Source: Chondrocystis sp. NIES-4102 (GTDB lineage: Bacteria; Cyanobacteriota; Cyanobacteriia; Cyanobacteriales; Xenococcaceae). From it: DNA of 64,000 bases. The position numbers were made by a program, and so were the translations under genes. The stretch spans positions 186,001 to 250,000 of the forward strand of contig AP018281.1 of NCBI GenBank assembly GCA_002368355.1. The letters are read 5' to 3'. The notes beneath the pieces were generated by a model. The model was not told the origin of the DNA. It made no database searches and saw only the letters and a program-made list of their open reading frames with translations. Shown here one piece after another: positions 51,864 through 59,794 of this stretch; position 1 is the first letter of the stretch; each line of letters opens with the position of its first letter.

Positions 51864-52916
51864 ATGTCTCCGTTTACTGTAGTTCTTATTGTTCCCACAG
51901 GAGTTGGTGCAGCGATCGGTGGTTATGCGGGGGATGCCCTACCTGTAGCTAGAGCGATCGCTCAAGTTTGTGACCGTCTAATTACTCATCCTAATGTTCT
52001 CAATGGCGCACAGCTTTATTGGTCGAGTGAAAACACTTACTATGTTGAGGGTTATGGGTTAGATCGTTTTGCTGCCAAGGAATGGGGATTACGCCCTGTA
52101 AGACAAAACAAAGTAGGGTTGCTACTAGATCAGGGAATTGAAGACCAATTGCGTTTACGTCATTTGCAAGTAGCGGATGCAAGTAGGGCTACTTTAGGGT
52201 TAAATTTAACCGACTATGTAGTTACCGATGCACCCTTAGAAGTAGAGTTACGTACAGCAGATAGTGGCGCAAGCTGGGGAACAATTGGTAATCCTGGAAG
52301 TTTGTTACGGGGGGCGGAGAAATTAATTAAGCAGGGAGGGGCAGAAGCGATCGCCGTTGTTGCTCGTTTTCCTGATGATCATGACAGTATAGAACTGCAA
52401 AACTACCGTTATGGAACGGGGGTAGACCATCTAGCAGGGGCAGAGGCGGTTATTTCTCATTTAATTGTACGCAACTTTAAAATTCCTGCTGCTCACGCTC
52501 CCGCTCTTTTACCTCTACCCGTAGATCCGCAAATATCCCCCCGTGCTGCTGCTGAGGAATTGGGTTATACTTTTTTACCCTGTGTATTAGTGGGTTTAGC
52601 TCGCGCTCCCCAATTTATTACAGAAAGTTATTCTGTTTCATCTGAGACTATCTGGGCAGATGCGGTAGATGTGGCGATCGTTCCCTATAATGCTTGTGGT
52701 GGTAGTGCTATTTTGAGTCTTAGTAACTCCCATACTCAAATTATTACTGTTAGGGATAACGCCACCCACATCCAAGTCCCACCAGAGCCTCTAGGTATTA
52801 AAGTCACTCAAGTTAATTCCTATTTAGAAGCGTTAGGAATTTTAGTCGCCTGTCGTGCTGGTATTGATTACCGATCTTTGTCTCCTAATATATCTTCTCT
52901 CCGTTACCTATTATAA
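51864..52916 (+). CDS. DUF3326 domain protein
   Basis: The 350-residue protein matches the cyanobacteria/plant DUF3326 family, including VPTGVGAAIGGYAGDALPVARAIA near the start, HPNVLNGAQLYW, GASWGTIGNPGSLLRGAEKLI and HAPALLPLP. The Gly-rich first segment resembles a nucleotide- or sugar-binding loop. No signal peptide is seen. The function is not known. Six bases separate it from the CPBP protease gene, so an operon with the 56-aa gene and CPBP is likely. Confidence 0.9.
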   Translation: MSPFTVVLIVPTGVGAAIGGYAGDALPVARAIAQVCDRLITHPNVLNGAQLYWSSENTYYVEGYGLDRFAAKEWGLRPVRQNKVGLLLDQGIEDQLRLRHLQVADASRATLGLNLTDYVVTDAPLEVELRTADSGASWGTIGNPGSLLRGAEKLIKQGGAEAIAVVARFPDDHDSIELQNYRYGTGVDHLAGAEAVISHLIVRNFKIPAAHAPALLPLPVDPQISPRAAAEELGYTFLPCVLVGLARAPQFITESYSVSSETIWADAVDVAIVPYNACGGSAILSLSNSHTQIITVRDNATHIQVPPEPLGIKVTQVNSYLEALGILVACRAGIDYRSLSPNISSLRYLL

Positions 52917-52922
52917 AAATCA

Positions 52923-53531
52923 GTGGCAAATTCTAATAATCCTGAACTTGAACCCCTTAGCCGTACCCAGATCCTAGTATTTATGGGTGTAACTGCTATT
53001 ATTCTATTAACAGTAGCTAAAATTTGGCAAAAGCTTGGTGCAGTTGACTTGTTATCTGTTGAGTTTACTACTGAAGCCGTCTTGTGGGGTATAGGACTAG
53101 CAATTGGTATTACTCTTACGAGTGGCTTAATATACCGTCTGTGGCCTGCCTATCGACGCAGTGCTGATATTTACCTGGAGTTGGTAATTAAACCCTTGAT
53201 GTGGGGTGATTTAATTTGGTTGGGACTATTACCAGGCTTGAGCGAAGAATTATTGTTTCGAGGGGTGATGTTACCTGCTTTGGGTTTAAATTTAATGGCG
53301 GTTACTATTTCTAGTCTTTTATTTGGCGTTTTACATCTTAGTGGTACAGAGCAATGGCCCTATGTAGTTTGGGCTACTATTATTGGTTTTGCCTTGGGAT
53401 ATTGTGCTTTAGTTACAGGCAATTTGTTTGTACCTGTTTTTGCTCATATTATTACTAATTTGGTGTCTGGATTTTTATGGAAGTTTAAGCATCCACAAAA
53501 GCAACAAATTAATTCTGGTTCGGATGAATAA
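52923..53531 (+). CDS. CPBP family intramembrane metalloprotease
   Basis: The 202-residue polytopic membrane protein has the CPBP/Abi motifs: the glutamate pair with Arg in GLSEELLFRGVML, the His in LLFGVLHLSG, and the later AHIITNLVSG. At least four hydrophobic helices are visible. It starts with GTG at 52923, six bases after the DUF3326 stop, implying coupled expression. Homologues cleave or process membrane substrates; the substrate is unknown here. Confidence 0.9.
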   Translation: MANSNNPELEPLSRTQILVFMGVTAIILLTVAKIWQKLGAVDLLSVEFTTEAVLWGIGLAIGITLTSGLIYRLWPAYRRSADIYLELVIKPLMWGDLIWLGLLPGLSEELLFRGVMLPALGLNLMAVTISSLLFGVLHLSGTEQWPYVVWATIIGFALGYCALVTGNLFVPVFAHIITNLVSGFLWKFKHPQKQQINSGSDE

Positions 53532-53550
53532 TTAGTAATTGTTATTTAAA

Positions 53551-54312
53551 TTACTGTTTTTCTGTAACTACTTCTTCATATCCAAATCGAGAACAATTAA
53601 AATCGATATTTAATTCAATACCATTTAAGCTGCGGTTAACTATTTCTACAATTCCTTGACTGGTACATCTAGTATCGGTAGCTTTAAATTGCGTTGGAGG
53701 GTTGGGTATTTTGGCAACTTCTTGTAAGGGTTTTATTTTGGCTTCTAAAAGTTTTTGCCTATACTGATTAACATCTTTAATTGTGGGCATAACTTCAGAT
53801 AAAGTAAGGGAAACCATTTCATTATTATTTTGTTTAGGGATTGCCTCAAGACAATTATTGATTTGATTAAGACGTTGTTTTATATCTTTTGTTTCGGCTA
53901 GAGAGATGGTTATTTCTATATCTAAACTGTGAAAATATTCTTGCTCATTATTAATAACATTACGATTATAATTATTACTTAAAGGATATTGATAATTAAT
54001 TATTTTAGCAGTACAACCCTTGACGGTATTTAAGCTATTTAAGAAGGATTGAGAATTAGTTTCTGTAAGTTTAATTATTTCATCGATAGAATTAGCATTA
54101 AAACTAAGATTGGCGATCGCTACTGCAATTTCAGGTGCAACAATAAAGCGGGCGAGCGCAGGATCTTGAGGTAGATAATTTTTCTCATAAGGATCGGATT
54201 CGTAAGCAGAACTTCGAGCTTTTACAGATGGATCTGAGTTGGAATTACTACCACAGGATATAAATAGTAATAAGCAACAAGTTAACCAAATTAGGTTATT
54301 AATTTTAGGCAT
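53551..54312 (-). CDS. Hypothetical lipoprotein (253 aa)
   Basis: The N-terminus is a classic lipoprotein signal (INNLIWLTCCLLLFISC) with the lipobox ending FISC, followed by a Gly/Asn/Ser-rich linker. The rest is a predicted mixed alpha/beta domain rich in Asn and Ile, without a recognised family. It contains scattered cysteines (GCTAK, NNCLE, DTRCTS, DFNCS) that could pair in the periplasm. The function is unknown. Confidence 0.7.
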   Translation of the reverse strand: MPKINNLIWLTCCLLLFISCGSNSNSDPSVKARSSAYESDPYEKNYLPQDPALARFIVAPEIAVAIANLSFNANSIDEIIKLTETNSQSFLNSLNTVKGCTAKIINYQYPLSNNYNRNVINNEQEYFHSLDIEITISLAETKDIKQRLNQINNCLEAIPKQNNNEMVSLTLSEVMPTIKDVNQYRQKLLEAKIKPLQEVAKIPNPPTQFKATDTRCTSQGIVEIVNRSLNGIELNIDFNCSRFGYEEVVTEKQ

Positions 54313-54356
54313 TATCTTAATATAATTAGGATAAATAATATTGTTATAACTTATAT

Positions 54357-54638
54357 TTATTTAAAATTATCGTGTTCTGTTAAAATCCTCTCTACTCTTG
54401 CCTCTTCAACTTTATAAGTTATTTTTTTTGCTTCATATATATCTCTTTGGGTTTTGGTTAAGCTAATAGTTGAACCTACAGTGAAAGTTAAACCCATGCC
54501 CATAAAACCTTTAATCCAAGGGTCTACAGGTAAGTAGATAATCCCGATCGCAGTTGTTGAAATAGAAATTATAAATGATAGCCATGTTTGCATTACCCAC
54601 GCAGAACTATGGTCTTGATTTATATATTTTTTGCTCAT
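54357..54638 (-). CDS. YiaA/YiaB-type two-helix membrane protein
   Basis: With the ATG at 54638 the protein has 93 residues; an upstream TTG would add 10. It contains a two-helix hairpin, SAWVMQTWLSFIISISTTAI then PWIKGFMGMGLTFTVGSTISL. This is followed by KTQRDIYEAKK, which matches the YiaAB two-helix domain seen in inner-membrane proteins, including its conserved K-R-D pattern after helix two. The function is unknown. Confidence 0.75.
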   Translation of the reverse strand: MSKKYINQDHSSAWVMQTWLSFIISISTTAIGIIYLPVDPWIKGFMGMGLTFTVGSTISLTKTQRDIYEAKKITYKVEEARVERILTEHDNFK

Positions 54639-54668
54639 TTTATTTTTTAATTTCAGTTTAATTATCAA

Positions 54669-54980
54669 GCATTTTATATATATTTATTATTTAAAAATTT
54701 ATTTAAGTGACACTTGTATAATCTGTCCTGATCTTGCTTGAATTTAGCTGATATTTAAAGATAGCAATAGTTGGCTTCAATATATAAGAAACGAAGTTTA
54801 GAAAAAAATTAAAACAGAAAGAATTTGGCATACTACATTAAAAGGTTAAAAAGATATAGCTAAATAATTAATTTCAATAACACTTCGTTATTTCTAAATT
54901 TATCAATTGAGAAAACGATGAAATTTGATTTATACTATAGAGTTACATCTAGTTAACCTAAATAATATTGAATAAAAAAA
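54669..54980. other. Intergenic region, no gene seen
   Basis: This very AT-rich spacer has only a short hairpin AATAAC-ACTTC-GTTATT near 54879-54895. No open frame, tRNA or repeat was recognised. Confidence 0.5.
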
Positions 54981-55706
54981 TTATTTAGTTAAAAGATAAT
55001 TTAAAATATCTATAGTATCAGCAATTTCTTTTATATATGGCTCATCTATATTATTAAAAAAGTATTGTTCTAGTCTTGCAATAACCTCCTCTTTTAATAC
55101 CCATTCTAAAAACTCTTTCGTATCTTTTTGAGAGAAATAATTAATTTTTATTGGTAGTTTATTTAAATTAATTCGATGTCCAATAAAGTCTGATAAATGT
55201 AATAGAGAGTTAGGGGAGTGATGAATAGACCACATTGTTAAAAATAATTTTAATTCATTATTAATATTTGACAAAGAGTTGATAAAATCTTTAGCACTAA
55301 AATTTAAGCGAGGCGGTTGAGATAAAATATAATTCCACAATGCAAGCAGATATTGATTGACAACTTCTCTTTCTTCTTCTTTCCAATTATTAAACTCAGT
55401 TTCAGCAATCTTTATAATAACTATATCTGACCAAAAAGATTCATATTCAAAAGCTGTTAACTCTAATAATCTGGGTAAAAAATGTTTAAAATCTTCAATT
55501 GTTCCCCAGAGAATAACTGCATGATAAACATAATGATTTAAATCTTCAACAGTTAACTGATTTAATATTTTACTTCTAATTAATTTTTGCTCGTATTCGC
55601 CAACGCAACAAGGACATCCTGCTATTGGAGGATTTAAATGATAAGATTCAAAAGTCTTGTATAAATGCGATATCGCTTGTTTAAGTTGTAGTTCGTAATC
55701 AGACAT
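54981..55706 (-). CDS. Hypothetical protein with N-terminal GCPCC motif (241 aa)
   Basis: This soluble, helix-rich protein contains GCPCCV near residue 30 and a central segment ILWGTIEDFKHFLPRLLEL, a pattern I have seen in uncharacterised bacterial proteins. The tail is Leu/Ile-rich and helical. The clustered cysteines could bind a metal, but no partner ligands are obvious. It lies next to the accessory patch upstream of mfd, on the minus strand. The function is unknown. Confidence 0.7.
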   Translation of the reverse strand: MSDYELQLKQAISHLYKTFESYHLNPPIAGCPCCVGEYEQKLIRSKILNQLTVEDLNHYVYHAVILWGTIEDFKHFLPRLLELTAFEYESFWSDIVIIKIAETEFNNWKEEEREVVNQYLLALWNYILSQPPRLNFSAKDFINSLSNINNELKLFLTMWSIHHSPNSLLHLSDFIGHRINLNKLPIKINYFSQKDTKEFLEWVLKEEVIARLEQYFFNNIDEPYIKEIADTIDILNYLLTK

Positions 55707-55746
55707 TTCCTTTCTAATTGCTCAAAACCTGCTAACAATTCCAATT

Positions 55747-55861
55747 CTGATATATCTGCACTAACTTATCCCATTATTAGCTATCTCTTGAACAGGATAA
55801 AATTCATTCATCCTTATCCGTATAAAATATGGCTTTTGCATTACTTGGTACGGGCGATCGC
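55747..55861 (+). repeat. mfd leader repeat, copy A
   Basis: This segment resembles the region preceding and starting mfd (59677-59794). It shares TATATCTGCACTAACTT and the piece around ATGGCTTTTGCAT, then TACGGGCGATCGC. Its own ATG (55829) leads to a 16-codon frame only, so it is a copy of the leader and not a gene. It shares more of its 3' half with copy B than with copy C. Confidence 0.88.
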
Positions 55862-56157
55862 TATATCTTAAATTTATAATTTCTACTTTACTTTAATGTT
55901 TAATAGTTTTAATTCCGCCTACAATAATACCAAGCAGCCAACCTAAACATATAGTTATTATATAACCCACAATTTTATTTAGATCACTATATATAAAACC
56001 GCCATCTGACGGAATAATTAGATAAACAATAAACCCTAAAGGTAAAGCAACTATTATTCCTATAAATCCCCCTATTAAACCACCTAAAAATGAATACATA
56101 AATACATCAAAACTAGCGTAAATATCCTTATTAATGATGAAACTGCTAATAGTAGGA

Positions 56158-58820
56158 GTGCGATTCGTTCTTACGAAACCTATATATAGGGGGATGTAAG
56201 GCATTGGTTGAGTAAGTTTATATGACTGGAGTTCGCACTTTAATCCTCAACCAATGATAACTAAATAATCTTATTGGTGAGTAACCTTATTGAGCTATAA
56301 AGCAAAGAAAATAAGGGAGATTCTTAATCTCTTAAAACACACAAGTCCAATCCGTCAGACACAGACGTGAAAGCAAAACCTCTGCGGTAGAGAGTGGTCT
56401 TCAATCCGTAAAGCGAGGGGACGGCGGAAAATTACTACTAGCCTAATGTGGTAATCCGTTGGCAAGTTCTCATGATGAACAAGGACTAAGGAGTTGACTG
56501 AATTGTCCCCAGTTAGAACTAGCGGAAAGGCTTATACGCTAGGAGACCTAAAAAGGCATTATCAAACGGTATATCCTTTGATAAACAGGTGATAACCAGT
56601 TTCTTATGAGTTATCTGTGTTACCTAAAAAGTGGCAAATAGACTCCCATCTAAAAGAACAAAACAAAGATTATTTGGAACGAAGTAAATCAATTGTTTCT
56701 CTCAGGCAAAAGGTCGAAAACCTGAGTAATCAACCAAGATGTAACATCTAGTTTCATTAGCTAGGAAATAATTGATAAAGATAGAGTCAGAAGCTAAAGA
56801 CTTCTTGTAATAAGAAGTATATGCTGACAGACTCACGATGAAACGGAAGATAGGGACATAAGTAGAAGTTAATAAGTTATGGACTATGTTGAATTAATAC
56901 AACAAGAGTATGAATGGGCAGACCTACCCTGGAAGAAATTCGAGAAGGTTCTGTATAAGCTTCAAAAACGTATCTATCAAGCGTCCATTCGTGGCAATGT
57001 CAAAAACATTAAACGACTCCAAAAATTACTAATTAACTCCAGAAGTGCAAAATTAATATCGGTTCGTAAAGTCTCCCAAGATAACCAGGGTGCAAAAACG
57101 GCAGGTGTGGACGGAAAAAAAATGCTGACCCCAAAGCAACGTTTTGAACTGGTTGATAAAATCAACTTGGGTTCTAAAGTGTCTCCTGTTAGAAGGGTAT
57201 GGATTCCCAAACCAGAAAAACAAGAGACAAGACCTTTAGGAATACCTACGATAAAAGACCGAGCAATACAATGCCTTGTCAAATTAGCTCTTGAGCCAGA
57301 ATGGGAAGCAAAGTTCGAGAAAAACAGCTATGGTTTTCGACCTGGACGCTCATGCCATGATGCTATTGCAGCAATTTTCGATGCAACAAGATATAAACCA
57401 AAATATGTTCTTGATGCTGATATCAGTCAATGTTTCGACTGTATCAATCACAGAAAATTACTACAAAAGCTAAAAACATTTCCAAAGCTTCGTAAACAAA
57501 TACGAGCCTGGCTAAAGGCAGGAGTCTGGGATAAAGAAACACTTTTCATGACTAATAAAGGAGTACCTCAAGGCGGGGTATTAAGCCCCTTACTTGCAAA
57601 TATTGCCTTGCATGGAATGGAGGAGTATATCAAAGACTTTGCGGAAACTCAAAACATCACCTATCCGAATGGAGGATGTATGAGTAAACAACGTAAAAGA
57701 GACTCAATATCTCTAATTAGATACGCAGACGACTTAGTTGTACTCCACCACAAACATGACATAGTTGTGAAAAGCAAAGAAAAGCTCTCAAACTGGCTAA
57801 AAGAGATAGGACTAGAGTTAAAACCCAGTAAAACTCGAATTACACACACCTTACATAATTGTGGGGCTGAAAAAAAAGGATTCGACTTTTTAGGATTTAA
57901 CGTCCAACAATATACCGTTGGAAAATACAACTGCGGAAAGTGTAGAGGAAAATCACTAGGCTTTAAAACCTTAATCAAGCCTAGCAAGAAAAGCATCCTA
58001 AGACACTATAAACAACTGGCAAAAATAATTACCGAAGCCAAATCTTGGAAACAAGAAGCATTAATAGGTAAACTTAACCCTATTATTCGCGGATGGTGTA
58101 ATTATTTTTCCATAGGGGTGTCAAAGAAAGTTTTTCAAAAAATGGATTGGTTAATCTGGTGGAAACTCTTTAAATGGGGAATAAGTAGGCATAATAATAA
58201 AGGAAAGGATTGGTGTAAAAACAAATACTTCCAAAAATATGAAACTTACAACATAAACGAAGGTAAAATCATCAGTAAAAATTGGATATTCGCGACAACC
58301 AAAGATGGAAATATTCATAATTGGCTACTTTCACATGGTGACACAAAAATCATCCATTATACGAAAGTAAAAAGCGATGTCAGTCCTTACGATGGAAACT
58401 TAATTTACTGGAGTTCCCGTATGGGAAAAAATCCCCTAATGCCATCCCGCAAAGCAAAATTGCTTAAAACCCAAAAAGGAAAATGCAACTGGTGCGGTTT
58501 AACGTTCAGACAAGATGATGTATTAGAAGTAGACCACGTTATCCCAAAATCAAAAGGTGGAACGGATTACTATAAAAACTTGCAGGTACTTCATCGACAT
58601 TGCCATGATAAAAAGACATCAGCCGACGGATCACACGAACCTACCTTTAAACCAGTAAAACTCCCTCAAGGATGGTATTGGGAAGGAGGAATGTTGATTA
58701 CATAGGGTCTAATAGCGTATTGATGACAACAACCGTTTTATTGAGGAGCGCATTGAAGTGAAAGTTTCATGATGCGTTTTGTAGAGCAGTAGGTGGGGTA
58801 ACTCACTTACTGACTTTAAT
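56158..58820 (+). mobile_element. Group II intron, complete, with maturase ORF
   Basis: The 5' end reads GTGCG (56158), the bacterial group II consensus. After the maturase gene a clear domain V is present (58746-58779): AGC triad at 58747-58749, paired GAGCGCAT/ATGCGTTT arms, and a GAAA tetraloop. It is followed by a domain VI hairpin (CAGTAGGTG 58787-58795 with CACTTACTG 58804-58812) and a candidate branch-point A at 58813. The element ends ...CTTTAAT at 58820 (AY end). The 720 nt before the ORF form domains I-IV. Both boundaries are confirmed by the in-frame repair of the interrupted gene. Confidence 0.92.
56879..58705 (+). CDS. Group II intron reverse transcriptase/maturase with HNH endonuclease
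   Basis: The 608-residue intron-encoded protein mediates splicing and retrohoming. The reverse transcriptase domain (about 60-340) has the metal Asp in LDADISQCF and the catalytic YADD at 282-285 (LIRYADDLVVL). A maturase X domain (about 365-440, with GKLNPIIRGWCNYF) follows. At the C-terminus is an HNH nuclease (CNWCG 536-540, EVDHVIPKSKGG, LHRHCHDKK to about 579). All catalytic residues are intact, so the element may be active. The domain order fits cyanobacterial chloroplast-like class introns. Confidence 0.96.
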   Translation: MDYVELIQQEYEWADLPWKKFEKVLYKLQKRIYQASIRGNVKNIKRLQKLLINSRSAKLISVRKVSQDNQGAKTAGVDGKKMLTPKQRFELVDKINLGSKVSPVRRVWIPKPEKQETRPLGIPTIKDRAIQCLVKLALEPEWEAKFEKNSYGFRPGRSCHDAIAAIFDATRYKPKYVLDADISQCFDCINHRKLLQKLKTFPKLRKQIRAWLKAGVWDKETLFMTNKGVPQGGVLSPLLANIALHGMEEYIKDFAETQNITYPNGGCMSKQRKRDSISLIRYADDLVVLHHKHDIVVKSKEKLSNWLKEIGLELKPSKTRITHTLHNCGAEKKGFDFLGFNVQQYTVGKYNCGKCRGKSLGFKTLIKPSKKSILRHYKQLAKIITEAKSWKQEALIGKLNPIIRGWCNYFSIGVSKKVFQKMDWLIWWKLFKWGISRHNNKGKDWCKNKYFQKYETYNINEGKIISKNWIFATTKDGNIHNWLLSHGDTKIIHYTKVKSDVSPYDGNLIYWSSRMGKNPLMPSRKAKLLKTQKGKCNWCGLTFRQDDVLEVDHVIPKSKGGTDYYKNLQVLHRHCHDKKTSADGSHEPTFKPVKLPQGWYWEGGMLIT

Positions 58821-59040
58821 ATAATTGCTATAACCGTAGATAAAAAAACTGTCGCTATTATTAATATTTGTAGAGGGTGTAAGTTGGCAATGCCAGGAAA
58901 TACTGTAAAAATTACAGCGCAAGCTTGAAAGAATAATATTGTCAGCATATAGATAATAAATGCTCAGTATAATAACATCGCTTAATTACCAAAATATGAG
59001 TTAAATTAGTAGCTATTATTAATATTTATAAGTTACCTTT

Positions 59041-59124
59041 TTATTCGCTATGTTTTTAAGGAGGTAAAATTCATTCCTTATCCGTATAAAATATAGCTTT
59101 TGCATTACTTGGTACGGGCGATCA
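59041..59124 (+). repeat. mfd leader repeat, copy B (partial)
   Basis: This resembles copies A and C, with TTATTCGCTAT early and CTTTTGCATTACTTGGTACG late. The start codon equivalent is ATA rather than ATG. It separates the intron-split membrane gene from the hicBA pair. Confidence 0.85.
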
Positions 59125-59161
59125 CTACAATAGTTTATCCTGATAAATACAAATTAATTGA

Positions 59162-59368
59162 TTAAAATTCATCTTCAAAAATACCAGAAACTTTTAAGAA
59201 ATATCTTAATAAGCCTGTCTTCAAAGCTTTATTACCATGTATAGGAACAGAAATTCTTTGTACGTTACCTGGTTTGTCATAAATGTGATGGCTACCGTTA
59301 ATTCTTAACAAAATCTAACCATGATGTTCAAGTAATTTAACAAATTCCTTACCATTAATAGACTTCAT
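59162..59368 (-). pseudogene. hicA: HicA-type mRNA interferase toxin with internal amber codon
   Basis: The frame from ATG 59368 reads MKSINGKEFVKLLEHHG, then TAG at codon 18 (59317-59315), then ILLRINGSHHIYDKP and VQRISVPIHGNKALKTGLLR to a proper TAA. The part after TAG has the double-stranded RNA-binding-like HicA signature (GSHHIY). The stop sits exactly where HicA proteins carry Trp (HGW), so a TGG to TAG change is the simplest explanation. The start overlaps the hicB stop as ATGA. The toxin is probably inactive unless the stop is suppressed or is a sequencing error. Confidence 0.85.
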
Positions 59369-59568
59369 ACCGCAATTTCTAAAATTTGGGCATCGCTGTC
59401 TAATTCAAGATCAGCTTCATTAACAGATAGACATCCCTCGACTGCTTCATATATATTTTGCAACAACTCTTCAAAAGAATCTCCCTGGGTAGCACAACCA
59501 CCAATTGCAGGTACTTCTGCCCAAAAGCCCCCTTCTTCTGCCGTATGAATAATAACTTTCAATTTCAT
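59365..59568 (-). CDS. hicB: HicB-like antitoxin
   Basis: The 67-residue protein (ATG at 59568 chosen over TTG at 59589) has the HicB / UPF0150 fold pattern: KLKVIIHTAEEGGFWAEVPAIGGCATQGDSFEELLQNIYEAVEGCL, described in parts. It lacks a C-terminal helix-turn-helix, as in the short HicB-like group. It lies immediately before hicA with a 4-nt overlap, in antitoxin-then-toxin order. It normally neutralises HicA. The antitoxin is intact while the toxin is interrupted. Confidence 0.86.
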   Translation of the reverse strand: MKLKVIIHTAEEGGFWAEVPAIGGCATQGDSFEELLQNIYEAVEGCLSVNEADLELDSDAQILEIAV

Positions 59569-59676
59569 CTTATAATCAACGACATTCAATAATTGGTTAG
59601 TATTTTATCTTTTATTAAAACAATTTAGAGGCGCAATACAAAGTTAAACTTCTAAGTTATTACTAAGATAGCAAAT

Positions 59677-59794
59677 CTAATATATCTGCACTAACTTGTC
59701 CCATTATTCGCTATCTTTTTATGAGGGTTAAAATATTTTATCTTTCTTCATCCCTCTAAAATATGGCTTTTGCATCAGTAGTACGGGCGATCGC
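59677..59794 (+). repeat. mfd leader repeat, copy C (the functional one)
   Basis: This covers the immediate upstream region and first codons of mfd (ATG at 59763). It shares TATATCTGCACTAACTT and CGCTAT with copies A/B, and ATGGCTTTTGCAT with copy A. It is likely the source of the other two copies. Confidence 0.85.

Larger units (their letters stand above)
55893..58948 (-). pseudogene. Small polytopic membrane protein gene split by an antisense group II intron
   Basis: On the minus strand the 5' part (58948-58821, starting MLTILFFQACAVIFTVF) and the 3' part (56157-55893, containing SFLGGLIGGFIGIIVALPLG and ending IVGGIKTIKH) flank the group II intron. Removing 56158-58820 joins them in the same frame across one Ile codon, giving 393 nt and a 130-residue protein with about four membrane helices. 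The intron lies on the opposite strand, so it cannot splice out of this gene's mRNA. The gene is therefore disrupted as it stands. No family is recognised. Confidence 0.78.

Noticed and set aside
55829-55879. Short frame starting at the copied mfd ATG (16 codons)
   Set aside because: It is the relic of a duplicated leader with no domain and a stop after 16 codons.
55893-56204. Independent 103-aa membrane protein
   Set aside because: Its first 15-16 residues are read from the intron 5' end; it is the 3' part of the split gene.
58709-58948. Independent 79-aa minus-strand membrane protein
   Set aside because: Its C-terminal half is encoded by intron DNA; only 58821-58948 belongs to the original gene, which continues at 56157.
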